The position numbers and the translations under genes are program-made. A DNA stretch of 64,000 nucleotides from CAYYFX01 sp046330135 (lineage in GTDB: Bacteria; ARS69), in NCBI GenBank assembly GCA_046330135.1, contig JAXLTI010000007.1, forward strand, positions 248,001 through 312,000. Reading direction: 5' to 3'. Numbering within the stretch: position 1 is the first letter of the stretch; every line of letters begins with the position of its first letter. Of this stretch, positions 17,227-26,066 are shown in pieces. Below the pieces are notes generated by a model. It ran no database searches and was not told the origin of the DNA. It saw only the letters and a program-made list of their open reading frames with translations.

Positions 17227-18309
17227 GTGGCGGAAGACGGAAACGGACAGGAGCGGACCGAGAGTGCGACACCACGCCGGCGCGAGATGGCGCGCTCGGA
17301 AGGCAACGTCGCCCGCTCGGGCGACGTCGTGTCCGTGGTGAGCCTCGCCGCGGGCCTGGCCGCGCTCTCCGGCCTCGGCCCGCGCATGGCCGAGGGCCTG
17401 GCGACGATGCTCCGGCGGTATCTCGGCGACCTCGCCACCGTCACCCTCCGCTCCGACACGATCTCGCCCTTCTTCATCGCCGTCGCCTCCGCCACGGCGG
17501 TCATCGTGCTCCCGTTCGCCGCGATCGTGGGCGTCGCCGGCCTCGGCGCGAGCCTCGCGCAGAACGGGGTCCTGCTGTCGGCCAAGCCGCTCGCGCCGCG
17601 CTTCTCGCGCATCTCGCCCGCCGCAGGCGTCAAGAAGCTCTTCTCGATGCGCGCGCTCGTGGAGCTGGCGAAGTCGCTGCTCAAGATCGCGGTCGTGGGC
17701 GGCGTCGTGGGGTGGACCCTGCTGCACACGGCACCGAGCTTCGTGCCGCTCGTGTCCGCCCCGCCGGCGACGTCGTACGGACAGATGCTCGGCACGATGC
17801 TGAAGATCGCGGCCGCCGCCACCGCGGCGCTCGCGCTCCTCGCGCTGCTCGACTTCTTCTTCCAGCGCTGGGACTGGGAGCGCCAGATCCGCATGACCCG
17901 CCAGGAGCTCAAGGAGGAGTTCAAGCAGCACGAGGGAGACCCGTTGCTGAAGGCGAAGATGCGGTCCCGCCAGCAGGAGACCGCCCGCCGCCGCATGATG
18001 TCCGACGTCAAGACCGCGGACGTCGTCGTCACGAACCCCACGCACTACGCCGTGGCGCTGAAGTACGACACCGCGCGCATGTCCGCGCCCAGGGTCGTCG
18101 CGAAAGGCGCCCGGATCCTCGCGGCGCGGATCAAGGAGATCGCCCGCGAGGCCGGCGTGCCGATCGTGGAGGATCCGCCGCTCGCGCGCGCCCTCTACAA
18201 GGCCTGCCGGGTGGGCAGCGAGATCCCGCTGGCCTTCTACAAGGCAGTCGCCGAGCTGCTCGCCTTCGTGTACCGCCGCCGTGAGCGGGTGCCCGGAGGC
18301 ATCCTGTGA
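17227..18309 (+). CDS. flhB: Flagellar export switch protein FlhB
   Basis: 360 residues. The N-terminal ERTESATPRRREMARSEGNV motif, four membrane helices and the cytoplasmic domain with the autocleavage site NPTH (VVTNPTHYAVALKY) are present. NPTH cleavage lets FlhB change export specificity from hook to filament in concert with FliK. The GTG start follows GGAG. The stop overlaps flhA (GTGA). Confidence 0.97.
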   Translation: MAEDGNGQERTESATPRRREMARSEGNVARSGDVVSVVSLAAGLAALSGLGPRMAEGLATMLRRYLGDLATVTLRSDTISPFFIAVASATAVIVLPFAAIVGVAGLGASLAQNGVLLSAKPLAPRFSRISPAAGVKKLFSMRALVELAKSLLKIAVVGGVVGWTLLHTAPSFVPLVSAPPATSYGQMLGTMLKIAAAATAALALLALLDFFFQRWDWERQIRMTRQELKEEFKQHEGDPLLKAKMRSRQQETARRRMMSDVKTADVVVTNPTHYAVALKYDTARMSAPRVVAKGARILAARIKEIAREAGVPIVEDPPLARALYKACRVGSEIPLAFYKAVAELLAFVYRRRERVPGGIL

Positions 18310-20363
18310 ACCCCATGATGCGCACGCTCCGCCAGGGATCGGTGCTCCTCGCCGTGGGCATCTTCCTGATCCTCGCCGTGATGATCGTGCCCATCCCGAC
18401 GGCGCTCCTGGACCTCGCGATCACGTTCAACATCGCGTTCACGCTGATCGTACTCCTCGTGACGCTCTACACGAAGGAGCCGCTCGAGTTCTCGATCTTC
18501 CCGACGCTGCTGCTCGTCCTCACGCTGCTGCGCCTCGCGCTGAACGTCGCCTCGACGCGCCTCATCCTCGCCGAAGGCTACGCGGGCAAGGTGATCCAGA
18601 GCTTCGGCGAGTTCGTGGTCGCGGGCAACCCGGTCATCGGGCTCGTCATCTTCACCATCCTCGTCGTGATCCAGTTCGTGGTGATCACGAAGGGCGCGGG
18701 GCGCATCGCGGAAGTCGGCGCGCGGTTCACGTTGGACGCGATGCCCGGCAAGCAGATGGCCATCGACGCCGACCTCAATGCCGGGCTGATCGACGAGAAG
18801 GAAGCGCGGATGCGTCGCGCGCGCATCGCGCACGAGGCGGACTTCTACGGCGCGATGGACGGCGCCTCGAAGTTCGTCCGCGGCGACGCCGTCGCCGGCA
18901 TCGTGATCACGCTCATCAACATCCTCGGCGGCTTCGTGATCGGCGTGGCGCAGCGCGGCATGCCGCTCGCGGACGCGCTGCACACCTACACGCGCATGAC
19001 GGTCGGCGACGGCCTCGTCACGCAGATCCCGGCGCTGATCGTGAGCGTCGCGGCCGGCATGCTCGTGACCCGCGCGGCGGGGGACACCGACCTCGGCGGC
19101 GAGATCGTGCGCCAGGTGTTCCTGAAGCCGAACGCGGTGCTCGTGGCGGCCGGCATGCTGGCGGTCCTCGGCCTCGTGCCCGGGCTCCCGACGGTTCCGT
19201 TCCTCCTCCTCGCGACCGCCACCGGCGGGCTCGGCTGGGCCACGCATCGCCGCCAGGAGCGCGAGCGCGCGACGGCCGCCGCCGCTCCCGCCGCGACGCC
19301 GTCCGAGGCGCCGCACGGGCCGGCCCCCGTGGACGATTTGCTGGTGGTAGACCCGCTCGAGGTCGAGATCGGCTACGGCCTGATCCCGCTCGTCGACGCC
19401 GCCCAGGGCGGCGACCTCCTCGATCGCATCACCATGATCCGCCGCCAGCTCGCGTCCGAGCTCGGCTTCGTCGTCCCGCCGGTCCACGTGCGCGACAGCG
19501 TCCACCTCGAGGCGAACCAGTACCGCATCCGCGTCAAGGGCGTGCCGGTCGGCACGGCCGAGATCGAGCGCGACCGTCTTCTCGCGATGAACCCGGGCAC
19601 GGCCACGTCCGAGCTGCGCGGCGTCCGCGTGCGCGAGCCGGCGTTCGGCCTGCCGGCGACCTGGATCGACCGCTCGGAGCGCGCCGCCGCCGACAAGGCC
19701 GGCTTCACCATCGTGGAGCCGTCCGCCGTCGTGGCGACGCACTTGACCGAGCTCATCAAGTCCCACGCGCCCGAGCTCCTCGGCCGGCAGGAAGTGAAGC
19801 AGCTCCTCGAGGGCGTGAAGGGTCGCGCGGCCGCCGTCATCGAGGAGCTCATCCCCGGCGTCATGACGGTCGGCGGCGTCCAGAAAGTGCTCGCCGGTCT
19901 GCTGCGCGAGCGCGTCTCCATCCGCGACCTCGTGACCATCCTCGAGACGCTCGCGGACCATGCGGGCTCGGTGCGCGACGTCGATCGGCTGGTGGAGCTG
20001 TCCCGAGCCGCTCTCGGCCGAGCGATCTGCGAGGCGAACCGCAACACGGACGGCTCGCTCGCGACGGTCACGCTCTCGCCGCGCGTCGAGGCTCTGCTCG
20101 CGGACTCGCTGACCGGAGCGAACGGCGAGGCGGCGCTCACGCCGGACCACGGCCGCCAGCTCGTCGAGCGGCTGAACGTGCTCGTGGAGAAGGCGGTCGC
20201 CGCCGGGCGGCAGCCGGTGATCTTGACCTCCGGACGCATTCGCACGGCCGTTCGCCGCCTCGTGGAGCCGGTGCTGCCCCACGTGGCGGTGCTGTCGTTC
20301 GCGGAGATCGCGACCGGAACGCCCGTGACCACGGTCGGAACGGTGAGGTGGAGCGATGAGTAG
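18306..20363 (+). CDS. flhA: Flagellar export gate protein FlhA
   Basis: 685 residues. About eight membrane helices fill the first 310 residues, with the FHIPEP-type signature region around EFSIFPTLLLVLTLLRLALNVASTR (in part). A cytoplasmic domain carries GYGLIPLVDAAQGGDLLDRI and the C-terminal export-substrate docking domain. FlhA is the proton-driven export engine. The gene starts with GTG inside the flhB stop and overlaps flhF by 8 bases. Length is normal. Confidence 0.97.
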   Translation: MNPMMRTLRQGSVLLAVGIFLILAVMIVPIPTALLDLAITFNIAFTLIVLLVTLYTKEPLEFSIFPTLLLVLTLLRLALNVASTRLILAEGYAGKVIQSFGEFVVAGNPVIGLVIFTILVVIQFVVITKGAGRIAEVGARFTLDAMPGKQMAIDADLNAGLIDEKEARMRRARIAHEADFYGAMDGASKFVRGDAVAGIVITLINILGGFVIGVAQRGMPLADALHTYTRMTVGDGLVTQIPALIVSVAAGMLVTRAAGDTDLGGEIVRQVFLKPNAVLVAAGMLAVLGLVPGLPTVPFLLLATATGGLGWATHRRQERERATAAAAPAATPSEAPHGPAPVDDLLVVDPLEVEIGYGLIPLVDAAQGGDLLDRITMIRRQLASELGFVVPPVHVRDSVHLEANQYRIRVKGVPVGTAEIERDRLLAMNPGTATSELRGVRVREPAFGLPATWIDRSERAAADKAGFTIVEPSAVVATHLTELIKSHAPELLGRQEVKQLLEGVKGRAAAVIEELIPGVMTVGGVQKVLAGLLRERVSIRDLVTILETLADHAGSVRDVDRLVELSRAALGRAICEANRNTDGSLATVTLSPRVEALLADSLTGANGEAALTPDHGRQLVERLNVLVEKAVAAGRQPVILTSGRIRTAVRRLVEPVLPHVAVLSFAEIATGTPVTTVGTVRWSDE

Positions 20364-21486
20364 CGAGCGACGTTACCGGGGCCGCACTCCCGGCGAGGCC
20401 ATGCGCCAAGCGCGCGAAGAGCTCGGACCCGACGCGCGGCTCGTCAGCGCGCGACGGATCACGCCCCCCGGAGCCACGCCGGCGTACGAGGTGAGAGTGA
20501 CCCCGGGCGCCGCCGCGCGGCGCGACGCGCTGGCCGGGAGCGTCGCGGGCGACGACCCCACGGTGGTCGAGCTGCGGCGCGAAGTGGAGGCGCTGCGCGC
20601 CGAGGTCGACGCGATGCGGGTCGCGCCGCCCCTCGCCGCGCCTCTCGCGCCCCCGGCGCCGCGTCGAGCGGCGGCCGCTCCGCTACCTCCCGCGGTGCCT
20701 GCGGCCCTGCCCGAGGCCGACGACGCGATCGCGTCGCTCCTGCGCCGTCGCGGCGTGAACGACTCCCTCGCGAGGTCTCTCGCGGAGACCGCGCGCCTCG
20801 GCGATCCGACGGACTCCTTCGCGGCGCTCCGCCAGGCGCTCGCGAGCCTCCTCGCGACGCCCGGCGACGCGGGGGCCCTCGGCCGCCGGTCCACCCTGGT
20901 CGTCGGCCCCTCGGGCGGCGGCAAGACGACGACGCTCGCGAAGATCGCCGCCGACGCCACCGCCCGGGGCGCCGTTCCCGTGCTGGTCTGCGCGGACGGA
21001 GAGAGCCTCGCCGGCGAGGACGCGCTGGCGTCGGTCGCGGCCGCGCTCTCGCTCCCGTTCGAGACGGCGTTCCTCGACGGCCAGCTGGAGAGCGTGGTGG
21101 AGCGCCTCGGCCGCGGTCGCCTCTATCTCGTGGACACCCCGGGCCGCACGCCGGACGAGCCGGGGGCCATGGAATCGCTGTCCGTGCTCGCGCGCTCCCT
21201 TCCCGATGCCGAGGTGCTGCTCGTCGCCCCGGCGGCGACGGACGTGGGGGAGCTGAAGCGGCTGGTCGCGGGCTTCGCGCCGGTGGGCGTGGAGCGCGTC
21301 GTGCTGACCAAGCTGGACGAGCTCTCCCAGCCCGGCCGCCTCGTGGAAATGGCGCGCTCGCTGTCGCGGCCCGTCGCGTGGGTCACGTTCGGCCGGTCGC
21401 CGCGCGGCGCCGGCTCGGCCCCCGACGATCCGCGCGTGATCGCCCGCCTGCTCGGCACCAGCCTCGCCGTCGAGCGCACGGCCTGA
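20356..21486 (+). CDS. flhF: Flagellar biosynthesis SRP-type GTPase FlhF
   Basis: 376 residues. An N-terminal B region (YRGRTPGEAMRQAREELGPDARLVS, in part) precedes an Ala/Pro-rich linker. The NG GTPase domain has G1 VGPSGGGKTTTLAKIA, the DTPGRTPDEPGAME box and the TKLD guanine-specificity motif. FlhF places flagella at the cell pole in polar flagellates. Its usual partner FlhG/FleN (a MinD-like ATPase) is not encoded next to it here. Confidence 0.95.
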   Translation: MSSERRYRGRTPGEAMRQAREELGPDARLVSARRITPPGATPAYEVRVTPGAAARRDALAGSVAGDDPTVVELRREVEALRAEVDAMRVAPPLAAPLAPPAPRRAAAAPLPPAVPAALPEADDAIASLLRRRGVNDSLARSLAETARLGDPTDSFAALRQALASLLATPGDAGALGRRSTLVVGPSGGGKTTTLAKIAADATARGAVPVLVCADGESLAGEDALASVAAALSLPFETAFLDGQLESVVERLGRGRLYLVDTPGRTPDEPGAMESLSVLARSLPDAEVLLVAPAATDVGELKRLVAGFAPVGVERVVLTKLDELSQPGRLVEMARSLSRPVAWVTFGRSPRGAGSAPDDPRVIARLLGTSLAVERTA

Positions 21487-21496
21487 GGGGGAGACG

Positions 21497-21802
21497 ATGG
21501 CGCACAAGGACGAAGGGCTGCCGGTCGCGATCGCGAATCAAGGAGGGCTCGTGACCGCGCTGGTCGTGCTGGTGCTCGGGCTGTCGAGCGGAGGACGCGC
21601 ATGGATCGTGCTGATCCAGGCGGCGGGCGCGTTCCTCCTCTCCTCGGCGTTCCTGAAGATCCTGACCGCCGCGGTCATCACGGGTATCCGAATGAAGGCC
21701 GATGCCGCGCCGAAGCCCGCGTCGGACGACGTCGACGACACCGTTCAGTTGATCTCGCAAGCCGCTGGTCACGCCGAACCCATGGAGAGGATGGCTTCAT
21801 GA
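21497..21802 (+). CDS. Small membrane protein of unknown function between flhF and fliA
   Basis: 101 residues. Two hydrophobic stretches (about 17-30 and 34-62, including AWIVLIQAAGAFLLSSAFLKIL) predict one or two membrane spans, followed by an acidic cytoplasmic tail (ASDDVDDTVQLISQ). It has a good ribosome-binding site (GAGGGGGAGACG), and its stop overlaps the fliA ATG, so it is a real operon member. I do not recognise the family. It occupies the position where flhG is often found. A role in flagellar placement or sigma-28 timing is possible but is only inferred. Confidence 0.8.
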   Translation: MAHKDEGLPVAIANQGGLVTALVVLVLGLSSGGRAWIVLIQAAGAFLLSSAFLKILTAAVITGIRMKADAAPKPASDDVDDTVQLISQAAGHAEPMERMAS

Positions 21803-22674
21803 CGATGAGCGACAATGCCGACAGCCTCTGGCAGGAGTACCGTCGCACGCGCTCGCCCGAGATCCGCGAGAAGCTCGTCCTCCGCTACGTCAACCTCGTG
21901 AAGTACGTCGCGGGTCGGCTCGCGATCGGCCTGCCGCCTTCGGTCCAGGCGGACGATCTCATCAGCTCGGGAATCCTCGGGTTGATGGACGCCATCGACA
22001 AGTACGACCTCGAGCGGGACACGCGCTTCGAGACCTACGCCGTCACTCGCATCCGCGGCGCCATCCTCGACGAGCTGCGCGCCCTGGACTGGATCCCGCG
22101 CTCCACCCGCCAGAAGGCCCGGAAGCTCGAGGGCGTGTACATCGAGCTGGAGAGCACGCTCGGGCGGTCCGCGACCACCGACGAGGTCGCGCGGCGCATG
22201 AAGCTCCCCACATCCGCCCTCTACAGCCTGCTCGACGAGGTCCGCTCCACGAACCTCGTGTCCCTCGACGAGTACGTGCAGGGCAAGGACGGGGAAGGGC
22301 AGACCCGCCTCGTGGATGCCGTGGAGGACAAGGTCAGCCTGGATCCGTGCGACCGCATCGACATCGAGGATCTGAAGGAGATCATGAACGGCGCGATCCT
22401 GCGCCTGCCCCCGCGCGAGCGCCTGGTGATCGCGCTGTACTACTACGAGGAGCTGACCCTGAAGGAGATCGGCTCGATCCTCAACGTCTCGGAGTCGCGC
22501 ATCTCGCAGATCCACACGAAGGCGATCGTGCGCCTGCGCGGCAAGCTGCGCAGCCAGATGCGCTCGCTGATCGCGGGGCTCATGGGCCCGGGCATCCCCC
22601 AGGAGTTCTCCACGGCCGAGACGAAGGGGGCCCGCGCCGTGATCGGGGACATCGCGAAGATCCTCGCGGAGTGA
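21799..22674 (+). CDS. fliA: Flagellar sigma factor FliA (sigma-28)
   Basis: 291 residues. Region 2 (LVLRYVNLVKYVAGRLAIGLP, QADDLISSGILGLMDAIDKYD, FETYAVTRIRGAILDELRALDW, each in part), region 3 and region 4 with the helix-turn-helix LTLKEIGSILNVSESRISQIHTKA (in part) are complete. FliA transcribes late flagellar and chemotaxis genes once FlgM is exported. The C-terminus has about 40 residues beyond region 4, longer than usual. The ATG overlaps the stop of the small membrane protein gene. No flgM is seen in this window. Confidence 0.96.
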   Translation: MTMSDNADSLWQEYRRTRSPEIREKLVLRYVNLVKYVAGRLAIGLPPSVQADDLISSGILGLMDAIDKYDLERDTRFETYAVTRIRGAILDELRALDWIPRSTRQKARKLEGVYIELESTLGRSATTDEVARRMKLPTSALYSLLDEVRSTNLVSLDEYVQGKDGEGQTRLVDAVEDKVSLDPCDRIDIEDLKEIMNGAILRLPPRERLVIALYYYEELTLKEIGSILNVSESRISQIHTKAIVRLRGKLRSQMRSLIAGLMGPGIPQEFSTAETKGARAVIGDIAKILAE

Positions 22675-22709
22675 GCCGCTCCGGGCGGGGCTCGAAGGGA
22701 GGGAAGGCG

Positions 22710-23036
22710 ATGGTCGAGAACTCGAATCTGCCGGGGGGCGTCGGGTCGTCCCAGGGGCCTCCCCAGCTCGGCTCGGTTCCGCACCCCCCCGAGGACAACG
22801 CCCGCAAGCGCTTCCGACTGGAACAGGAGCGTCGTCGTGCCGAAAAGAAGTCAAAGGAGCCCACGGACCGGGAAGGGGACGTCGGGCCGGTCGCGCGCGA
22901 CCACTGGGACGGGGAGCGTCGCGACCCGCACGCGCCCCGGGAAGACGCGGGCGACGGTCCGGCCGGGCCGGAAGGGACGCGCCAGCCTCGCGGCGGAGCG
23001 CCGACGCAGGAGGGGGGACTCGATGTGGTGGCGTAG
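22710..23036 (+). CDS. Small hydrophilic protein of unknown function
   Basis: 108 residues, very rich in Gly, Pro, Arg, Asp and Glu, with no hydrophobic core and no recognisable domain. It has a good ribosome-binding site (GGGAGGGAAGGCG before the ATG) and overlaps the next gene by 14 bases, which supports translation. The N-terminus is acidic/neutral, and a basic segment (ARKRFRLEQERRRAEKKSKE) lies at about 31-50. It is probably disordered. Its place right after fliA hints at a flagellar role, but none can be assigned. Confidence 0.5.
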   Translation: MVENSNLPGGVGSSQGPPQLGSVPHPPEDNARKRFRLEQERRRAEKKSKEPTDREGDVGPVARDHWDGERRDPHAPREDAGDGPAGPEGTRQPRGGAPTQEGGLDVVA

Positions 23037-23859
23037 CGCGGTCGGAGCGATCGGGACCCTCGCGTTCGCACCGGGCAGCTCGTTCGCCGTGGATCGGGGC
23101 CGGCTGGGCCTGCTGGCCCGCGAGGCGGCCGACACTCTGGCCACGCCTCCCGCGCACGGCCTCTCCGCCGGGCTCATCGCCGTGATCGTCGTCGGCGCGT
23201 TCCTCGCGGCGCTGCTCGGCGCGTGGATCGGGCTCCGCGTTCGCTCCACCGCGCGCTTGCGCGAGCGCCAGGGGTGGCGCGAGCTGACGTATCGCTTCCG
23301 CTCGCCGCACCCCATGCGCGTGGACGGAGACATCGTCGGGCGCATGACGGGCGTCCTCGACGAGCTCGAGGAGTTCTGCCGCCGCTTCAAGACCACGACG
23401 CCGCGCGGCGCGCTCGCTCCGGCGGTGACGTTCGCGACGGCCGGCGCGCCGCTGGCCGCCGCCGAGTCCCTGCCGGTTCGCTTCGCTCGACGGACCGACA
23501 CGGAGAACGTCCGGGCGCGATGGAGCCCCGGGGACGCACCGTCCACCGGGACGCCCGCCGCGCCGAAGCCCCGCGCGGCGGCTCCCGTCGTGGACGCGAT
23601 CGCGCCCTCGCCGTCGCCGGTCGCCGCGCCGGCCGCCGTGGCGGTCGCGACGCCCGGGCAAGCGCCCGTCGCCGCGGCGGTCCCCCCCGCGAGGCTCGCC
23701 GAGACCGCCCCGAGCGAGGGACGTGACCGGAACGCATCGTACCGCGCGGCGCGACGTCTCCTCGAGGCCGGACACGACCGGGAGGACGTACGCCGTCGGA
23801 CCGGGCTCAAGCTCGCCGAGATCGACCTCCTCCGCTGCGCGCCGGGAGGCCCGAGATGA
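23023..23859 (+). CDS. Membrane-anchored protein with C-terminal helix-turn-helix-like segment
   Basis: 278 residues. A membrane helix lies at about 45-68 (LIAVIVVGAFLAALLGAWIGL) after an N-terminal segment that may be a signal sequence. A cytoplasmic stretch with a short helical region (GRMTGVLDELEEFCRRFK) follows, then an Ala/Pro-rich linker of about 90 residues. The C-terminal segment YRAARRLLEAGHDREDVRRR leads into TGLKLAEIDLLR. This last part resembles the small HTH-like end of DUF2802/DUF6115-type proteins from flagellar loci, from memory only. The start at ATG 23023 follows GGAGGGGGG. It overlaps the next gene (ATGA). Confidence 0.75.
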   Translation: MWWRSAVGAIGTLAFAPGSSFAVDRGRLGLLAREAADTLATPPAHGLSAGLIAVIVVGAFLAALLGAWIGLRVRSTARLRERQGWRELTYRFRSPHPMRVDGDIVGRMTGVLDELEEFCRRFKTTTPRGALAPAVTFATAGAPLAAAESLPVRFARRTDTENVRARWSPGDAPSTGTPAAPKPRAAAPVVDAIAPSPSPVAAPAAVAVATPGQAPVAAAVPPARLAETAPSEGRDRNASYRAARRLLEAGHDREDVRRRTGLKLAEIDLLRCAPGGPR

Positions 23860-25070
23860 GCGCGAGCGGAACCGGGCGCGCCGGCGCCACGGGAGCGTCC
23901 CTCGCGCCGGGCGTGGCGGACCGGGCCGCACCCGCCGCTCCGAAGGAGCGCATCCTCGTCATCGACGACGAGGAGAACATCCGCGCCACCGTGGAGGAGT
24001 TCCTCTCGCTCAACGGCTACCGCGTGGACACCGCGAGCAGCGGTCGCGAGGGGCTCGACCTCCTCGGACGCAACGCCTACGACCTCGTCGTCTCGGATCT
24101 GCGGATGCCCGACGTCGACGGCCTCGCGGTGATCGAGTGGGTCCACGAGACCCAGCCGGAGCTGCCGGTGCTGGTCATGACGGGGCACGCCACCGTGGAG
24201 AGCACGATCCGCGCGCTGCGCCTCGGCGCGTACGACTACCTGCTGAAGCCGTTCCGGCTCGACGAGATCGAGCGCACCATCGAGAACTGCCTCGACAAGC
24301 GCCGCCTCGAGCGGCGGAACACCGAGCTCACCGAGATGAACACGCGCCTCAAGGAGATCGAGCGCATCAAGGACGACCTCCTCGCGACCGTCTCCCACGA
24401 GTTCCGGACGCCGCTCACCGCGCTCAAGGGCTTCATGGAGCTCCTGCACGTCCAGGGGACGGACAACCTGCGGTCCGACCAGCAGCACGCGCTCCAGGCG
24501 ATCACCGACAACGTCGATCGCCTCGACGCCATGATCTCGAACCTCCTCGCGCTCGTGGAGTCCCAGGACGGCGGCTCGCAGCCGATCGTCGAGCCGGTGC
24601 GCGTGGCGGACTTCGTGCGCCAGTTCGTCGAGGCCACGAACCCGGGACAGGGGCGCGGCACGTTCCGGCTCGAGATCGAGGACGGCGTGGCGGCCGCGGA
24701 GGCGCTGATCGACCGCCAGCGCTTCGCGCTCGTCCTCGCCAACCTCCTCGACAACGCGTTCAAGTTCGCCCGCGAGCCCGGCGCCGCCGAGGTGATCCTC
24801 CGCCTGCGCAGGGAGGGCGGCTCGACGGTGATCGAGGTGCACGACGACGGGATCGGCATCCAGGAGACGCTCGGCGACGCGATCTTCGACCGCTTCACGC
24901 AGGCGGACATGACGTCGACGCGCGAGTACCAGGGCGCCGGCCTCGGGCTCGCGGTCGTGCGCGAGATCGTCACCGGACACGGCGGCGACGTGCGGCTCGT
25001 CCCGCCGCTCCTCGGCGGGACGTCCGTGCGCGTCTCGCTCCCGATGATCGACGCCCAGCGGAGGAGATGA
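23856..25070 (+). CDS. Soluble REC-HisKA-HATPase histidine kinase
   Basis: 404 residues with no membrane segment. After a 30-residue Ala-rich leader comes an intact receiver (VIDDEEN, phosphoacceptor D81 in VSDLRMPDVDG, K131 in LLKPF). A coiled coil (about 150-172) joins it to HisKA with H181 (ATVSHEFRTPLTAL) and a HATPase domain (N box LANLLDNAFKFA, G1 VHDDGIGI, G2 GAGLGLAVVREI). The receiver precedes the kinase, so phosphorylation from elsewhere probably modulates kinase output. The partner regulator is not adjacent. Its position between fliA and fliM suggests control of the motor switch or flagellar transcription. Confidence 0.9.
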   Translation: MSASGTGRAGATGASLAPGVADRAAPAAPKERILVIDDEENIRATVEEFLSLNGYRVDTASSGREGLDLLGRNAYDLVVSDLRMPDVDGLAVIEWVHETQPELPVLVMTGHATVESTIRALRLGAYDYLLKPFRLDEIERTIENCLDKRRLERRNTELTEMNTRLKEIERIKDDLLATVSHEFRTPLTALKGFMELLHVQGTDNLRSDQQHALQAITDNVDRLDAMISNLLALVESQDGGSQPIVEPVRVADFVRQFVEATNPGQGRGTFRLEIEDGVAAAEALIDRQRFALVLANLLDNAFKFAREPGAAEVILRLRREGGSTVIEVHDDGIGIQETLGDAIFDRFTQADMTSTREYQGAGLGLAVVREIVTGHGGDVRLVPPLLGGTSVRVSLPMIDAQRRR

Positions 25071-25074
25071 CGGC

Positions 25075-26064
25075 GTGGCCGACCAGCTGAGCCAGGCGGA
25101 GATCGACGCGCTCCTCGACACGTTCGTCGCGACGTCGCCGGACGTGAAGTCGCCGCGCGCGGCGGTGAAGACGGAGTCGTACGACTTCAGCCACCCGGAT
25201 CTCCTCTCGCGCGACCAGGTACGGGCGCTGCGGACGCTGCACGAGGGCTTCGCCCAGGTGCTGGCCAAGCGGCTCTCGACGGAGTTCCTCACGAACGTGT
25301 CCGCCGCGGTCGTGTCGATCGACCACCTGACCTACGCCGAGTTCCTCGTGCTCGTTCCCTCGCCCACGGTTCTCGCCGTGGTCGAGATCCCGGAGCTCGA
25401 GGGCGCCGTCGCGATCGAGCTGAACCCGAGCATCGCGTTCGCGTTCATCGACCGGCTGCTCGGCGGGGAAGGGAAGCCGATGGGGAAGGCGCGCGCGCTG
25501 ACCGCGATCGAGCAGGGGCTGATGCAGCGTGTGCTCCAGAAGTGCTGCCAGGAGCTCTCGACGGTCTGGGCTCCGGTGAAGCGCCTGGAGTTCCGGCTGC
25601 AGAGCATCGAAGGGAACCCGGAGCTCGCACGCGTCGTGGGGCCGAGCGAGATGGCGATTCTCATCTCGCTGGAGCTGCGGATGAACGATCTCTCCGGGAT
25701 GTTGAACCTCTGCCTGCCCTACGTCGTGATGGAGCCGGCGGTCCAGGCGCTCGGCCAGGGCAGCACGCTGCCCCGCAAGGCGCAGGAGGCCAGCGGCGGC
25801 GTGCGCAGGGACCTCGAGCAGGCGGTCGGCAGCGCGGCGACGTTGCTGGACGTCGACCTCGGCCGCGCCGACCTCGACCTGGCGGAGATCCTCGCGCTCG
25901 AGCCGGGCGACGTGCTCCGGTGGACCCCCGCCGGTCCGACCGGCGCGGTCGGGTCCTTCGAAGGCGTCCCTCGACTCGACGGCGAGCCCGGCCGGGCCGG
26001 CGGGCGCGTCGCGTTCCGAGTGACCGGAGCTCACGCGGGCCACGTGGCTCGCAAGGAGGAGTGA
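25075..26064 (+). CDS. fliM: Flagellar motor switch protein FliM
   Basis: 329 residues, GTG start behind GGAGGAGATGA. The N-terminal CheY-P-binding motif (LSQAEIDALLDTF), the CheC-like middle domain with the GGXG loop (RLLGGEGKP), the conserved ELSTVWAPVKRLEF region, and a C-terminal SpoA domain (LEQAVGSAATLLDVDLGRADL, in part) are all present. FliM sets rotation direction in the C ring. The gene is displaced by about 11 kb from fliL-fliN and sits between a REC kinase and a second SpoA-domain gene. The stop lies 3 bases before the next start. Confidence 0.95.
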   Translation: MADQLSQAEIDALLDTFVATSPDVKSPRAAVKTESYDFSHPDLLSRDQVRALRTLHEGFAQVLAKRLSTEFLTNVSAAVVSIDHLTYAEFLVLVPSPTVLAVVEIPELEGAVAIELNPSIAFAFIDRLLGGEGKPMGKARALTAIEQGLMQRVLQKCCQELSTVWAPVKRLEFRLQSIEGNPELARVVGPSEMAILISLELRMNDLSGMLNLCLPYVVMEPAVQALGQGSTLPRKAQEASGGVRRDLEQAVGSAATLLDVDLGRADLDLAEILALEPGDVLRWTPAGPTGAVGSFEGVPRLDGEPGRAGGRVAFRVTGAHAGHVARKEE

Positions 26065-26066
26065 CC

